Assembly (NCBI RefSeq): GCF_030272615.1
Contig: NC_081406.1
Span: 188,710,391 to 188,774,390 of the forward strand
Reading direction: 5' to 3'
Length of the DNA: 64,000 nucleotides
Source: Cryptomeria japonica
Taxonomy: Eukaryota; Streptophyta; Pinopsida; Cupressales; Cupressaceae
The notes beneath the pieces are model-generated. The model was given only the letters and a program-made list of their open reading frames with translations. It was not told the DNA's origin and ran no database searches. Numbering within the stretch: position 1 is the stretch's first letter; each line of letters begins with the position of its first letter. Shown piece after piece: positions 1-11,063 of this stretch. Position numbers and translations under genes: made by a program.

Positions 1-123
1 TAAAAATTCCTGCAACAAGATCAAAAAATGTATCTTGCAAAAGCTCCCACTCAAATTTGGATTAGTTCAAAAAACCCAACAACCCACAACTGAAACCAAA
101 GGTGATCAAGCTCTAATACCACT
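1..123 (-). mobile_element. Leader and PBS fragment of a second Copia-A copy
   Basis: This stretch matches 15117-15239, the untranslated leader between the 5' LTR and the gag start of Copia element A, in the same minus orientation. It includes the initiator-Met-type primer binding site (complement at about 111-121). It lies on the far side of the LTR at 124-993, where host DNA would be expected for a simple insertion. It is therefore the start of another internal region that shares this LTR. The gag start codon of that copy would lie just left of the window. Confidence 0.85.
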
Positions 124-993
124 TGTAAGGAAGTTAAGTAGAGGAACAACTTCCTACACTAACCTTGAGATGAGGGTAATGCAAAAATTTTTATAGATCA
201 TCACAATAGTTACATAAAACATAAATAGATGTAATAAATTCAAACCATAACATAGTGATTTACGTGGGGAAAATCCTTTCGGGAGAAAAACCCCAGACTC
301 CAAAAGTTGCCTAATATATTATTACACAATCAAAAATAGATTACAATATCCTTGTAGAGAAAGCTCTTCACAAGAGTACTAATAATTAGAGATTCAGAGT
401 TAACTCAATAGCTATAAGACTCTTAAACACAACTTCTATCTCACGTACCTCATATATAGGAGATAGAATACAAGAAACTGTCAAACGGTATTACAAAACC
501 ATGGGCTAAAACCACCCAATGAGGTGTAGCCAACCTTATCTCCCTTCTAGATTCCCTATGACATGCCCCTCCCTTTTCCAACTCATTTATGTGTCTGATA
601 AAAATTGTTTTTCCTATTTCAAGAGTACAAACTTCCAGAGGCCATAACCTGTGAATGGTGTGTCTGATTGACAAACCTTTTGAAGCATTGGAAAGCTCGC
701 GAAGTGATCTATTGCCTTGTAAACCTCTATGTCATTTAAGCCCACTTTTCAAGGCATTTAGGGGCCTCTAAAATCCTCAAAATTAAATTTAAACCTTTAA
801 TTAGACCCCTCCAAAATAGAAAATTTAATATCTTCAAAACTAGCTATGATCTTGAGATGTAACTTTACTGGAATGCTTATCTAGCCAACCAGAAGCTTTG
901 GGGAGAATTTTGCCCCATTTTGTGCTTAAATGAAAATATACTATAAATAGTAATCTTATTTAAATGCAAGGTTGAGACACCATTTTCCCAACA
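124..993 (-). repeat. 3' LTR of Copia-A (shared with the next copy)
   Basis: 870-bp LTR; on the minus strand it runs from TGTTGGGAAAATGG to CTTACA. It matches 15240-16107 throughout. A TATA-like TATATATG (complement at 452-458) is conserved in both LTRs. Because the leader and PBS of another copy follow at 1-123, this LTR is 3' LTR of one unit and 5' LTR of the next. Confidence 0.92.
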
Positions 994-1006
994 AATCTCC
1001 CACTTG
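994..1006 (-). promoter_or_regulatory. Polypurine tract of Copia-A
   Basis: The complement reads AAGTGGGAGATT immediately before the TGTTGGG tip of the 3' LTR. This is the usual position and composition of the plus-strand DNA primer in plant Copia elements. Confidence 0.75.
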
Positions 1007-1048
1007 TCGAACACCTTGCAAGAGAAAAGGCAGTATCAACACAATGAA

Positions 1049-2219
1049 TCAATTGCTAGGAGCCATTAGGGCCATAGCCTTTGAACACCATCTAAACTTC
1101 TCTATGCTCACAACCTTAGTTAAAGAATCTATAACATTCATCAAAGTTTCTACCTTAACTAGCTTCACCTTGCCATCCTGGACCATATCTCTGACAAAAT
1201 GATACTAAACATAAATGTGCTTGGTCCAGGCATGAAATGTTGGGTTCTTAGCTAGGTAGATCACACTTTGACAGTCACAATAAACTGTCATGACTCCTTG
1301 TTTTATTCCAATATTTGAACATAGTCTCTTAATCCAAATGGCTTCTTTACAAGCATGAGTATTTTCCATATACTCTACTTCAGTAGTGGAGAAAGCAACC
1401 AAAGCCTGACACTTACTCATCCAACTAATTGCACCACCAAATAAAGTAAACACATAAGAACTAGTGGATCTTCTGCTATCAATATCACATGCCCAGTCTG
1501 AATCCACATAACAATGAATATCAAGAGAAATCAAATCTCCCACTGAATTACCATGATAACACAAAGAATACTTTGAGGTACCCTTCAAATATCTGAAGAC
1601 TCTTTTGATTGCATCCCAATGAATTCTACCAGGATTAGACATATATCTGGACATAACTTCTACTGATTGGGCAATGTCTGGTCTAATACAAACCATAGCA
1701 TACTTTAAACTTCCAACAACACTTTGGTAAGGCACTTTGCTCATGTCTTCCATCTCTAATGGGGATGTAGGACAATTTGCAATAGATAATTTCATTCTAA
1801 CTATAAAAGGAACACATGATGATCTATGATCCTGCATGTTGAACCTCTATTACACTGAATTCACAGCCTAGCCATAGCTTTTTGTTCATTCTATCTCTTT
1901 TAATTTCCATCCCAAGAATGTGTTTTCCTGCACCAAGATCTTTCATTTCAAATTTAGCAGTGAGCTGAGACTTAAGTTCTGAAATCATGCCTTTCCCTTT
2001 ACCAATGAATAAGATATCATCAACATACAATGCAATGTATAGGAAATGATCACTATCAGTTTTATAATAAACACAGTGATCAAATTTAGAACACTCAAAT
2101 CTTAAACTCAACACATATGTATCAAATTTTTGGTACCACATACTAAGACTCTATTTGAGGCCATATAGGGATTTCTTTAATTTACAGACCAAATTACTTT
2201 TACCATCCACCACATAGTG
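1049..2219 (-). pseudogene. Copia-A pol, 3' part: RT palm end and RNase H
   Basis: This is the C-terminal half of the Copia-A polyprotein. It starts within RT (VCKLKKSLYGLK) and has the YVDD catalytic motif at about 2016-2027 (complement). It continues through the RT connection segment (VVGSLKYAMVCIRPDIA) into RNase H (YVDSDWACDIDSRRSTSSYV, then the STTEVEYME segment and CDCQSVIYLAKNP). It ends in the typical Copia tail (KFRWCSKAMAL) with a stop at 1049-1051. Damage includes a TAG after SLYGLK and a frame change near 1830. RT and RNase H would convert element RNA to DNA in the virus-like particle. This copy cannot make the full protein because of the stops and the 10-kb insert. Confidence 0.88.
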
Positions 2220-3438
2220 TGATGAGCCTAAATAATGGCTCTATTTTGATAGATTTTTTATATAATACTCCTGCCTAGGTCTTATGGTTAGATGACATTT
2301 GGATTATAATCTTCTCCTAAGTTGATACCTTTTAGGTGTTTCTGAAACTGGTTTAACTTATACCTAAGGATGTCATATAATGATTTTAAATGATCTATCT
2401 ATGCATATATCTGAAAATAATTATAAATATGGTTTGCATTATATCATGTTAGAATTACTATATACACATGTTTGTTGTGCATTAATATCATGATGCAGGG
2501 TCAACAAAGGTGAAGCAAAGACAAATGGCGGTTCAAAAGATCATCAAATATATAACCGCAATGCAGACCCAGACAAAGAAATACAGTAATGATCGAAACC
2601 ACTTGACCAACTCTTCAGCAGATTGATTTATGAACATTTATAACTATTCTTAGTGGAGCTTAGATCTAGGAGGCTATTAATGCTATATTTTCTTAGCTGT
2701 AGGATAGATGTTGTTCCGTTGTCCTACGCTGACTTCTTCTCTTGTTAACAAATAATGTTCACCTATTCCGTAGGAATGTGGTCAATCAATTAGAAGTTTG
2801 TTATAAGTTTTCATATAAATAAAGGGATCTCTCTCCTCTTGGGGATAGAGGAGAATGACCATAGTATCTTGTAATACACAGTCTTCTGGTATTGTTTATG
2901 TATTTTCTAGTCAAGATGAAATAAAGAGATCAATACGATTGTGAATAATTGGATAATTGTAATCTGAATTTCTTGAGATACTCACTCAAGGGGGCCCACT
3001 TGGTGAGTAATCCTTTGTATGTTTCAGTTAATTTTATACTTCTAAAGTAGTTATTTTTGCAGTTGTTTGTTCCTCCAGCCATAGGAAATAGTTCTTGTGT
3101 CTATTCCCGCAACCACAACAGTAGAGTAGTTCCTATTGCCTACGAGAACTTTATCATTTAAAAGTAGTTGTTTAAAGTAATTTTCAGTTGTAAGAATAAA
3201 GTATTAGATCCTTTGAGATTTTGTGTCTTTACTTTAAGAAGAATTCCCTTTCCTGCAGTAATATAGGATGGTTGCAATATGAACTTGGTGCACATACAGT
3301 GCTAGCCCATTTCAAGTTTACGTCCCTAGTTGATAACTAAATGAGCCTTTGCCACATGAAAAGTTGGCTATTTAAGGATATTCAATCTTTGAATTGTGTT
3401 TTATTACCTAGTTACCATTCTAGTTGTGAGGACCAACA
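2220..3438 (+). repeat. 5' LTR of Gypsy-1
   Basis: 1,219-bp LTR starting TGATGAGCCTAAATAATGGC and ending GGACCAACA. A TATA-like TATAAATA lies at 2814-2821, and an AATAAA at about 2928-2933 could serve for RNA 3'-end formation. It is paired with 11064-12280. Confidence 0.93.
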
Positions 3439-3442
3439 TTTT

Positions 3443-3460
3443 TGGTGTCGTTGTTGGGGA
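3443..3460 (+). promoter_or_regulatory. Primer binding site of Gypsy-1 (tRNA-Asp type, decayed)
   Basis: TGGTGTCGTTGTTGGGGA lies four bases after the LTR. It equals the usual Athila-type tRNA-Asp site TGGCGCCGTTGCCGGGGA except that cytosines have become thymines. All differences are C-to-T. Confidence 0.8.
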
Positions 3461-3543
3461 TGGTGCCAAGCTAAGGACCTATTGTAAACCATTAAGTTTT
3501 AAGTTTTTTTTATTAGCTCTTTGAATTTCCTTCATTAATCTAC

Positions 3544-5106
3544 ATGCATAGGAGGAGAAGAGATGCATTAGGAAGATTTCTTCCCTCGCATTCTACTCAA
3601 GATATAAGTTCAGATCAAGCACTTGAAGTAAACCCTTTTGCAGAAACTTATGTGCTAAATAGAGATGTCTTCAATGTGTCAGAAGGAGGCCTAGACTTCC
3701 TGATGAACCCCATGAACAAACATTTTACCTCTAGTCATTTATCAGGGACCAATGGTAGCAAATCCTCCACCTCCACCTGTCAATCCAACATTTGAGTTTC
3801 TCATTCCCGACCTGCATGATAATGAAAATTTGAAAAACATACCAACCTCTTCACTTCCAAAATTTCATGGATTGGTAATAGAAGATCCAGACACCTTTCT
3901 GTTTGAATTTGATATCCTTTGCAGAAGTCATGATTATACCACTGATGCTCATTAACTCAAGTTATTCCCTGCTACTTTGAAAGAAGCTACTTTGAGATGT
4001 TTTATGAGTTTAGGAAGAAATGTAATCACTACCTGGGAGGAGATGAAGACAAACTTCTTGGATAAGTATAAAGACTATTGCAAGAGAATGGACCGACAAG
4101 GTGATGATATCTTTAGAATGACACAAAAAGAAGATGAAAGCCTGAAAGACTATTTGGAAAGGTTTTTATTTAGTGTTAGCAAATCCAAACATAGTAATCT
4201 AAGTGAAGACTCTATGAAGTTGATTTTTCTTAGGGGCATCAATGATGACTGTGTTGACTCCTTAGATCTAATGGGAGGAGGAGATATTACTAAAGTTCAA
4301 AGGGATGATATGAAACAAATCTGTCAAAAGTATTCAAGAGCTGCAACAAAAAGGGGAAGACATTATAGGACTGGTTCTTCAATTGCAAAGTCATCTTCAA
4401 CAGTCTCAAGAATGGAAATAATTCATCTATTGAAGAATTTTAAAGAAGGTATAATTAATAATATGGCTACCCAATTGGATACACTACAGGCAAATAAAAA
4501 GCATGAGGAGGCAGAGGCTATGCTAGCTGAATTTTGTCCTCACCGTCGACAAAAGAAGGACTATAGATGTAAGTTGTTAGCTAAAATTGATAGCCAACAA
4601 AGTTCCCCAGATTTCAAGCTTGTCTACGGAGATGATGAACAACTCTTTTATGTTTCACAACAAAGGCCTTGGCCTCTAAGACAAGGTATGTCATAGGATT
4701 CATTGTCATTTTCCAATCCTTATATGAACTTCAATGCACAAAACAATCAGTGGCAACCACCATATTCCCAAAATTTTGGAAATTATACTCCTCAGTCTTT
4801 GAATAACTCTCAAAATCCTTGGCCTAATTATTAGAATTCCTCATCTCAATGGCAACAGCCACAAGGGAATTGATCTCCCCCTCAAGGTAACTAGCAATAG
4901 TCACCACAATGGAGGGGAGGACAACAATGTGCAAACCAGTCATCAGGTTTCCTGCAGCCACAACAACAGTCCCAACAACCAAATTTAATGCCACTCCATC
5001 CAAGACAACCCAACTGCCAACTCAACCTGTTCCAAATCCAAATAATAAACCACACAACAACAAGTTTTTTCAACTAATCCTAATAACTATCATGCATACT
5101 CTTTGA
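3544..5106 (+). pseudogene. Gypsy-1 gag
   Basis: This is the Gag (capsid/nucleocapsid) region of an Athila-like element. The first frame (3544-3795) starts MHRRRRDALGRFLPS. It overlaps a second frame from 3752 (a frameshift near 3750) that runs to 4696 with one TAA at 3953-3955. The second frame carries the retrotransposon gag core: KFHGLVIEDPDTFLFEFD, LFPATLKEATLRCFM, then TTWEEMKTNFLDKY and LKDYLERF. Beyond 4696 lies a Gln/Asn/Pro-rich tail in which many Gln codons appear as TAG or TAA. No intact CCHC zinc knuckle is visible. Gag would package element RNA in cytoplasmic particles. The start at 3544 is chosen because it is the first Met after the PBS and matches the usual Arg-rich Athila N-terminus. 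Confidence 0.82.
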
Positions 5107-5487
5107 ATATAAGTGATATTCATTTGCGGTCAGGGACAACATTGCCTACTCCATCTCCTCCAGTCATAATAGAGTTACCAATAGAGGAGACTACTCAGGA
5201 AACTATACCTGATAAATTTGGAAACCTTGAGCAGGTTCAGTAGTCTGAAACTTCAAATATACCTATAAGAACTCCCCCATTTCCTCAAAGATTGCAGGTT
5301 GAAGTATCTAGGCAACATGATGATATAACTTTTGATCTTATTGATCAGCTAAAAAATATGCGTTAAAATCCCACTATTTCAAGCTATTAAAGACATTCCC
5401 ATATATGGAAAAGCTATTAAAGAGGCATGTCTGAAGAAACCTGGGAGGAAAAAAAAAGATCCAAAAACAGTCCATGTAGTAGGATAG

Positions 5488-8400
5488 TTGGCTGATATTA
5501 TGTTAGGAAAAATTGTTGTCCCTAAATATTCTGACCCAGGTAGCCCTATTTTCAAGGTAGTTATTAATGGAACTCAAATAAAAAATGCCTTGATAGACTT
5601 AGGAGCAGCAATAAATGTGATGACTAAAGATGTCATGCAGCAACTCAACATTACTAGTCTCAGATCAATTCCAACGGTCCTGCAGCTTGTTGATATCTCT
5701 ATTGTTCGGCCTGAATGAATGGTTGAAGATATTTTGGTCACATTAGATTCTTGGGAATATCCCGCCGATTTCATAATCCTCTCTCCCAAGGAAACATTAG
5801 GTGGATATCCAATTATTTTGGGAAGATCTTGGCTGGCAACAGCTGATGCATATATAGGTTGCAGATCTGGAGATATGACAATTTCAGATGGTATTACTAC
5901 CAAAACACTTGCACTCTATTATCCAGCATAACCACAACTTGATCAAGAGTGAGTAGCATGGCCAGACATAGGAGAAGAAGCAGAGGAATTTAATTTTGTT
6001 TAACAACTAATGATGTTATCAAGGGACCCATTCATAGAACTTCAAGAGGATGATACAATACTCTCTAACATCATAAGAATTCATTATGGAGCAGCTCAAA
6101 AGTCATTGGGTATACCAGTAAGTCCTCTGCATACCCTTCTTCCATCAACAGGTTTTTTAAATTCTTCTACAACCATAGATATGTTTCACACATAGCTACC
6201 ATAGGAGATTCAAACCTCTTGTTTGTCTAAAATATCTAATGCAAAATCAGTAATTCAAATAAAAGTTGCTGCAGGGAGAAATCTGAATATAAATAATCAA
6301 TTAGTAGCAGATCAAATATTGTTATTAACATAATTACTCAAAGCCCAACAACAAGCTTTTGCATGGGATTATTAGGACATGAAAGGATTAAATCCTACAT
6401 TGTGTACCCATAGAATTTATATCAAAGAAGATTGTAAACCAATTAGATAGCCTCAGCGAAGGATTAATCTTACTTTAAGGGAAATAGTTAAAGAGGAACT
6501 GCAAAAGTTGCTTCATGCAGGATTCATCTACCCTATTTTAGCCAGTCAATGGGTTTCTCCTCTGGTTATAGTTCCAAAGAAAGGAGGAAAATGGAAAGTT
6601 TGTGTGGACTATAGGGAGCTCAACACTGCTACCAAAAAGGATCACTTCCGACTTCCATTTATAGATCAAGTGATAGAATCTCTAGCAGGTAAGCAATACT
6701 TTTAATTTTTGGATGGGTTTAGTGGTTATAATCAAATTAGAATAGCTCCAAAAGATCAGGAAAAGACTACCTTTACTTTTCCTTGGGGCACATATGCCTA
6801 TTCAATCATTCCTTTTGGTTTATGTAATGCTCCTGCAACCTTTCAAAGGGTTGTCCTCAGTATATTTTTAGACATATCCCATGATTTTATGAAAATCTAC
6901 ATGGATGACTTTACTACTTATGGAACTACATTTAAGGAGGCATTACAAAATCTAACCAAAGTATTGCAACGGTGTGAAGATCACAATTTATCCTTAAACA
7001 GTGAAAAATGTTTTATGATGATGCAAGAAGGTATAGTGTTGGGGCATCAAATCTCTCAATTAGGTATTCAAGTGGATCCAACTAAAATAGAATTAATACT
7101 TGATCTTCCTACCCCTGTCAAACAAAAGGATGTGAGAAGTTTTCTAGGCCATGCAGGGTACTATAGGAGATTTGTCAAGGATTTTAGTCAAAAAAAAGGG
7201 CCATTATATTCTTTATTGACAAAGGAAGTTGAGTTTGAATGGATAGTTGCATGTGAAAAATCATTTTCTCAACTAAAAGAAGCCTTAACCCAGGCCCATG
7301 TGCTTAAAGGCCCTGATTGGTCAATTCATTTTCACATTGATACAGATGCATCCGATTTTGCAATAGGAGAAGTTCTAGGGCAGAAGCAAGGAGTTTTGGA
7401 AAATGCAATTTATTACATGAGTAAAAATTTGCAAGGACTAGAACTAAATTACACAATTACTGAAAAGGAGATGTTAGCTGTCATCTATGCCCTTAATAAG
7501 TTCAGACACTATATAACTAGATATCAAATCTTTGTACATACTGATCATGCAGCCATCACATATCTCATGAGCAAGAGCTCCATTACAGGTAGATTGGCAA
7601 TATGGTTATTGTTAATGTAAGAATTTGATATTACTATCATTGATAAACCAAAAAAAGCAAATGCAGTGGCAGATTTTGTGTCAAGGATTCACACACCAGA
7701 CAATAAGGAGGTCATTAATGATTCCTTTCCAAATGAGCATTTGTTTTCCATCATTTTACATAGTCCATGGTATGCTGACATAGCCAACTACCTAGCAGCT
7801 AACAAGACACCCCCACATTTCTCACCCAAAGAGAGAAGACTACTAGTAGAAAAGAGTTTCAACTTCTCATGGATAGCAGATTGCTTATTTTATACAGGGC
7901 CAGATCAAGTTATGAGGCGTTGTGTAAGGGAAGATGAGACATATGATATATTTCATGCTTGTCATGATGAGCCTTGTGGAGATCATTTTGTAGCCAAAAG
8001 AACAACTCCCAAGATATTAACTACAAGGTACTATTGGCCAACCTTACACAAGGATCCAGTTAAATACACCAGGAAATGTGATAGATGTCAAAGAATGGGC
8101 AAACCAACTCGATCTGATGAAATGCATCTACACCCTCAAGTGGTTGTTACACCATTTGACAAATGGGGACTAAACTTTGTTGGGCCAATTGATCCATCAT
8201 CAAATGGTTGCTCCTACATTCTTGTTTGTACTGACTATGTTACTAAATGGGTAGAGGTCAAAGCCTTCAAGCATGCCAGAGATAATAAGGTGGCAAAATT
8301 CTTATATGAAGAAATCTTCACTCGATATGAAGTTCCTAGAGAAATAGTGACAGATCAAGCGACACAGTTCACTTCCACTCTGACCACAACCTTAGTTAAT

Positions 8401-9111
8401 GAATACAATGTCAGGCATAGGAAATCCACTCCTTATCATCCATAGGCTAATGGCCAAGCATAGATTACTAACAGGGAGCTTGAATCAATATTGACCAAAA
8501 CAGTAGCACTCCATAGAAAAGATTGGTCTAGAAGATTATTTGAAGTTGTATGGGCTTATAGAACCACCTAGAAAACTACAATAGTGTTTACACCATTTGA
8601 AATGGTATATGGGACAAAAAAAATGATGCCTGTAGAGTTTGAACATTAAACTTTGAGAGCAACTATTTTTGTAGATATGACTATGTCTATAGCATAAGAA
8701 TAAAGGCTCTTGCAGCTTAATGCTTTAGATGAGATAAGGAAGTCTGCCCTGCAACATACTGAATCTATTAAAAACTAATGCATAAAGTGGCATGATCGCT
8801 ATATCAAGGAAAAATCTTTCCAGCCAAGAAATTGGGCTCTACTCTATGATTCCAAGTATAAAGATAATTTGGGAAAATTATAGACATAGTGGTTAGGACC
8901 TTATGAAATAATTGAAATTTTTTCTAATGGTGTTGTTAGATTATCTACAATAGATCCTATTAAGTTTAAATTGTTAGTCAATGGTCATCGGTTACACCTA
9001 TACCATAAGCCTATGAGCAAAGATGACTTCCTGCTGCAGTTTTCCATTGCCAAGCATGTCAAGATTCCTACAGCCGCTGCTGATGGCTTTGCCATCACCA
9101 CTTCATCTTAA
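5488..9111 (+). pseudogene. Gypsy-1 pol: protease, RT, RNase H, integrase
   Basis: A single reading frame of 1,208 codons has about 20 in-frame stops and no frameshift. Order: aspartic protease (IDLGAAINVM near 5600; PIILGRSWLATADAY near 5810); reverse transcriptase from about 6490 (VDYRELNTATKKD, FLDGFSGYNQIRIAP, PFGLCNAPATFQRV, YMDD at 6898-6909); RNase H (HIDTDASDFAIGEVLGQ near 7335, YTITEKEMLAVIYA); integrase with zinc-binding HACHDEPCGDHF...CDRCQRM (7955-8095), catalytic-domain start WGLNFVGPI, TDQATQF, and a YHP-stop-ANGQA segment. The frame closes in a GPYEI/VNGHRLHLYH tail. Eighteen of the stops are TAA or TAG, mostly where relatives have Gln. These proteins would copy and integrate the element; this copy is dead. 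Confidence 0.92.
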
Positions 9112-9671
9112 TATCTTTGATGCATGATCATAATAAATAATTCCACATCTAGTGGGAGTACTTTTCTACATAATAAATATTCCATTCCATATTCACTCAT
9201 TTCTTTCCTATCACTCCATCCATTTTTGCATCGTTTTCCATGCATGACAGCTCAAATATCTTCAAGTTGTAGTCATTCTCGCGTGATGTCAGATACACTC
9301 ATGTGTATTTATTTTTGTTGCATGTATATAATTAAACCATATTAACTCTAATTATGATATTTTGCATACTGTCCTTTCTCGATTCTCCTCCACATGTGTG
9401 CACACCTGTCAAGCCTTAGGTTGGGGGGAGAAGTAAACTGATAATTACTCTAGCAGATAATTTTGATGCCCTCTCAAATTACATTTTATTTTTCAAATTT
9501 CTAGTTTGAGCTGATATCTTGCATTTTGCTTGTCTGTTTGCTTATATTTATTTTTAGACTGCAGCTAGGTTCCAACCAAGTAAAGACACATTGAGTGTAT
9601 TATAGTGCAGAACTTAGAGTAGAAACTGAGCAGATTTACGCCATTATAGAGTTGAAAGTGTTATCACTGCA
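9112..9671 (+). other. Spacer between pol and the third ORF of Gypsy-1
   Basis: About 560 bases of non-coding sequence. It contains a G-rich stretch, AGGTTGGGGGGAG (about 9418-9430), at the position where Athila-type elements carry an internal purine-rich tract before their extra ORF. I see no other feature. Confidence 0.6.
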
Positions 9672-10440
9672 ATGGGTGGTCCACCTATTCAACATGATCC
9701 GACAATCCATGAAGTTCTTCTTCAGGACCAAGATTGTGAACCAATATTCAGGAACAATGGATGGCTAGATTATTTCTTAAAGCTGACAAAGTTTAATGAA
9801 GAAATTGCAAGGGAATTTACCTGCACACTTTCAAATGGAGAAGCTCAGGTAAAAGGTTTGAGAGTGGTGGTTATAGAGGAACAGATAGCAGAGGTAACTG
9901 GGTTACCAATAGATGGGGAAAAGTACTTAGATTCCAAGGATGCATGTAGTGCAAGAGCATAATTTACATGTCCAAGAGACCCCCCATTAGTATTGGACAA
10001 CCTTCTTTCCATAACTTGTGAAGGAAGGTTCTCATGCCTGAATTCTCATCACTTTAATCTCCTAAGTCATCTATGCCACAGAAGAAGGATGAATGTTCCA
10101 AGTCTATTGGACAACATTCTTTCCATAAGTGTAACAGAGACCCAAAAAGGTAGGCCTCATTTTGTTTCTCATCATTGCCTAATTAAGTTATTAGTTGAAA
10201 AATCTTTGAGAGATGTTTCTCCAATGCTTTGGAATGAATTTATTGAAACTACAATGTTTAGGGAATGAATTTATTGAAACTAGTCCCTCATTGCAAACAC
10301 CAAAAGAGTTTTACAGTGCTTATCAACATCTCCTACAACAATCAAAAATCTACTCTGTGAACTATATGTACATAATTATGCTATTCCTGATGATGTTGAT
10401 TGGAACCCTCTCCTTTACATTGGAGATATCCAATTAAGAG
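9672..10440 (+). pseudogene. Gypsy-1 third ORF (env-position plant-transposon-like protein)
   Basis: The frame starts MGGPPIQHDPTIHEVLLQDQ and continues to 10268 with one TAA at 9960-9962. It then shifts and can be followed to about 10437. The segment with GWLDYFLKLTKFNEEIAREF, VKGLRVVVIEEQIAEVTGLP and DGEKYLD matches a pattern I know from the extra ORF downstream of pol in plant Athila-like elements, sometimes labelled a plant transposon protein. That family's biochemical role is unknown. No signal peptide or clear membrane anchor is visible, so an envelope function is not supported by sequence. Around 10230-10290 a roughly 30-bp segment (GGAATGAATTTATTGAAACT) is tandemly duplicated and breaks the frame. 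Confidence 0.6.
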
Positions 10441-11063
10441 CTCTTATATCATGGATGCAGAATGAAATATCAAGGGGAGAGTAGTTTCAGGTGCATCACA
10501 AGGAAGAACTTGAGCTTTCATTGCCCTTAAGGGCTGAATCAAGGGAACCTAGGTGACTTTACTTTGATTGGCAGAAGATTGTATACGAGCCAGATTATGC
10601 AAAGGAAATCCTACCCTTAAGGGAAGAAGTGTATAAAGAATATGAACAAATGGCTCCAAGGGAATGAAAAGCAACAATAGGACATGTAGTCCAGCACTAG
10701 AATAGCCTAACAGATGAGTTGAAACAATCTGAGCCACACTCTGCGCATAATTACCATGCAGCATTAAACAAAGAACCCAAGTATATGCACTTGGGAAGAA
10801 CAAAGGGACGACATTGGTTGCCTCTTAGTTTTTAGCCTCCAATCCTCCTATGGCCACTAATGGGATGCAAGGATAGTGATCCACCATACAGTAAAGTAAT
10901 ATAACGCATTAGGTGAAAGAGATTAGAGAAACTGAGAGGATTCTATTGGAGCTTATCTACAAGCGGTTCTAGACAGGTTACCCCAGGCAATTTCCGAATC
11001 AATGCCAAAATCCAAAATTTTCCTGTTGTTGGAGGATTAGCAAGAGGTTAGGCTAGGGGGAGA
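10441..11063 (+). other. 3' untranslated part of Gypsy-1 with polypurine tract
   Basis: Mostly decayed continuation of the third ORF and 3' non-coding sequence. The polypurine tract AGGGGGAGA at 11055-11063 directly precedes the 3' LTR. The rest holds nothing recognisable. Confidence 0.6.

Noticed and set aside
9672-10440. Envelope protein for Gypsy-1
   Set aside because: No signal peptide, glycosylation-rich ectodomain or membrane anchor is visible. Only the position is env-like.
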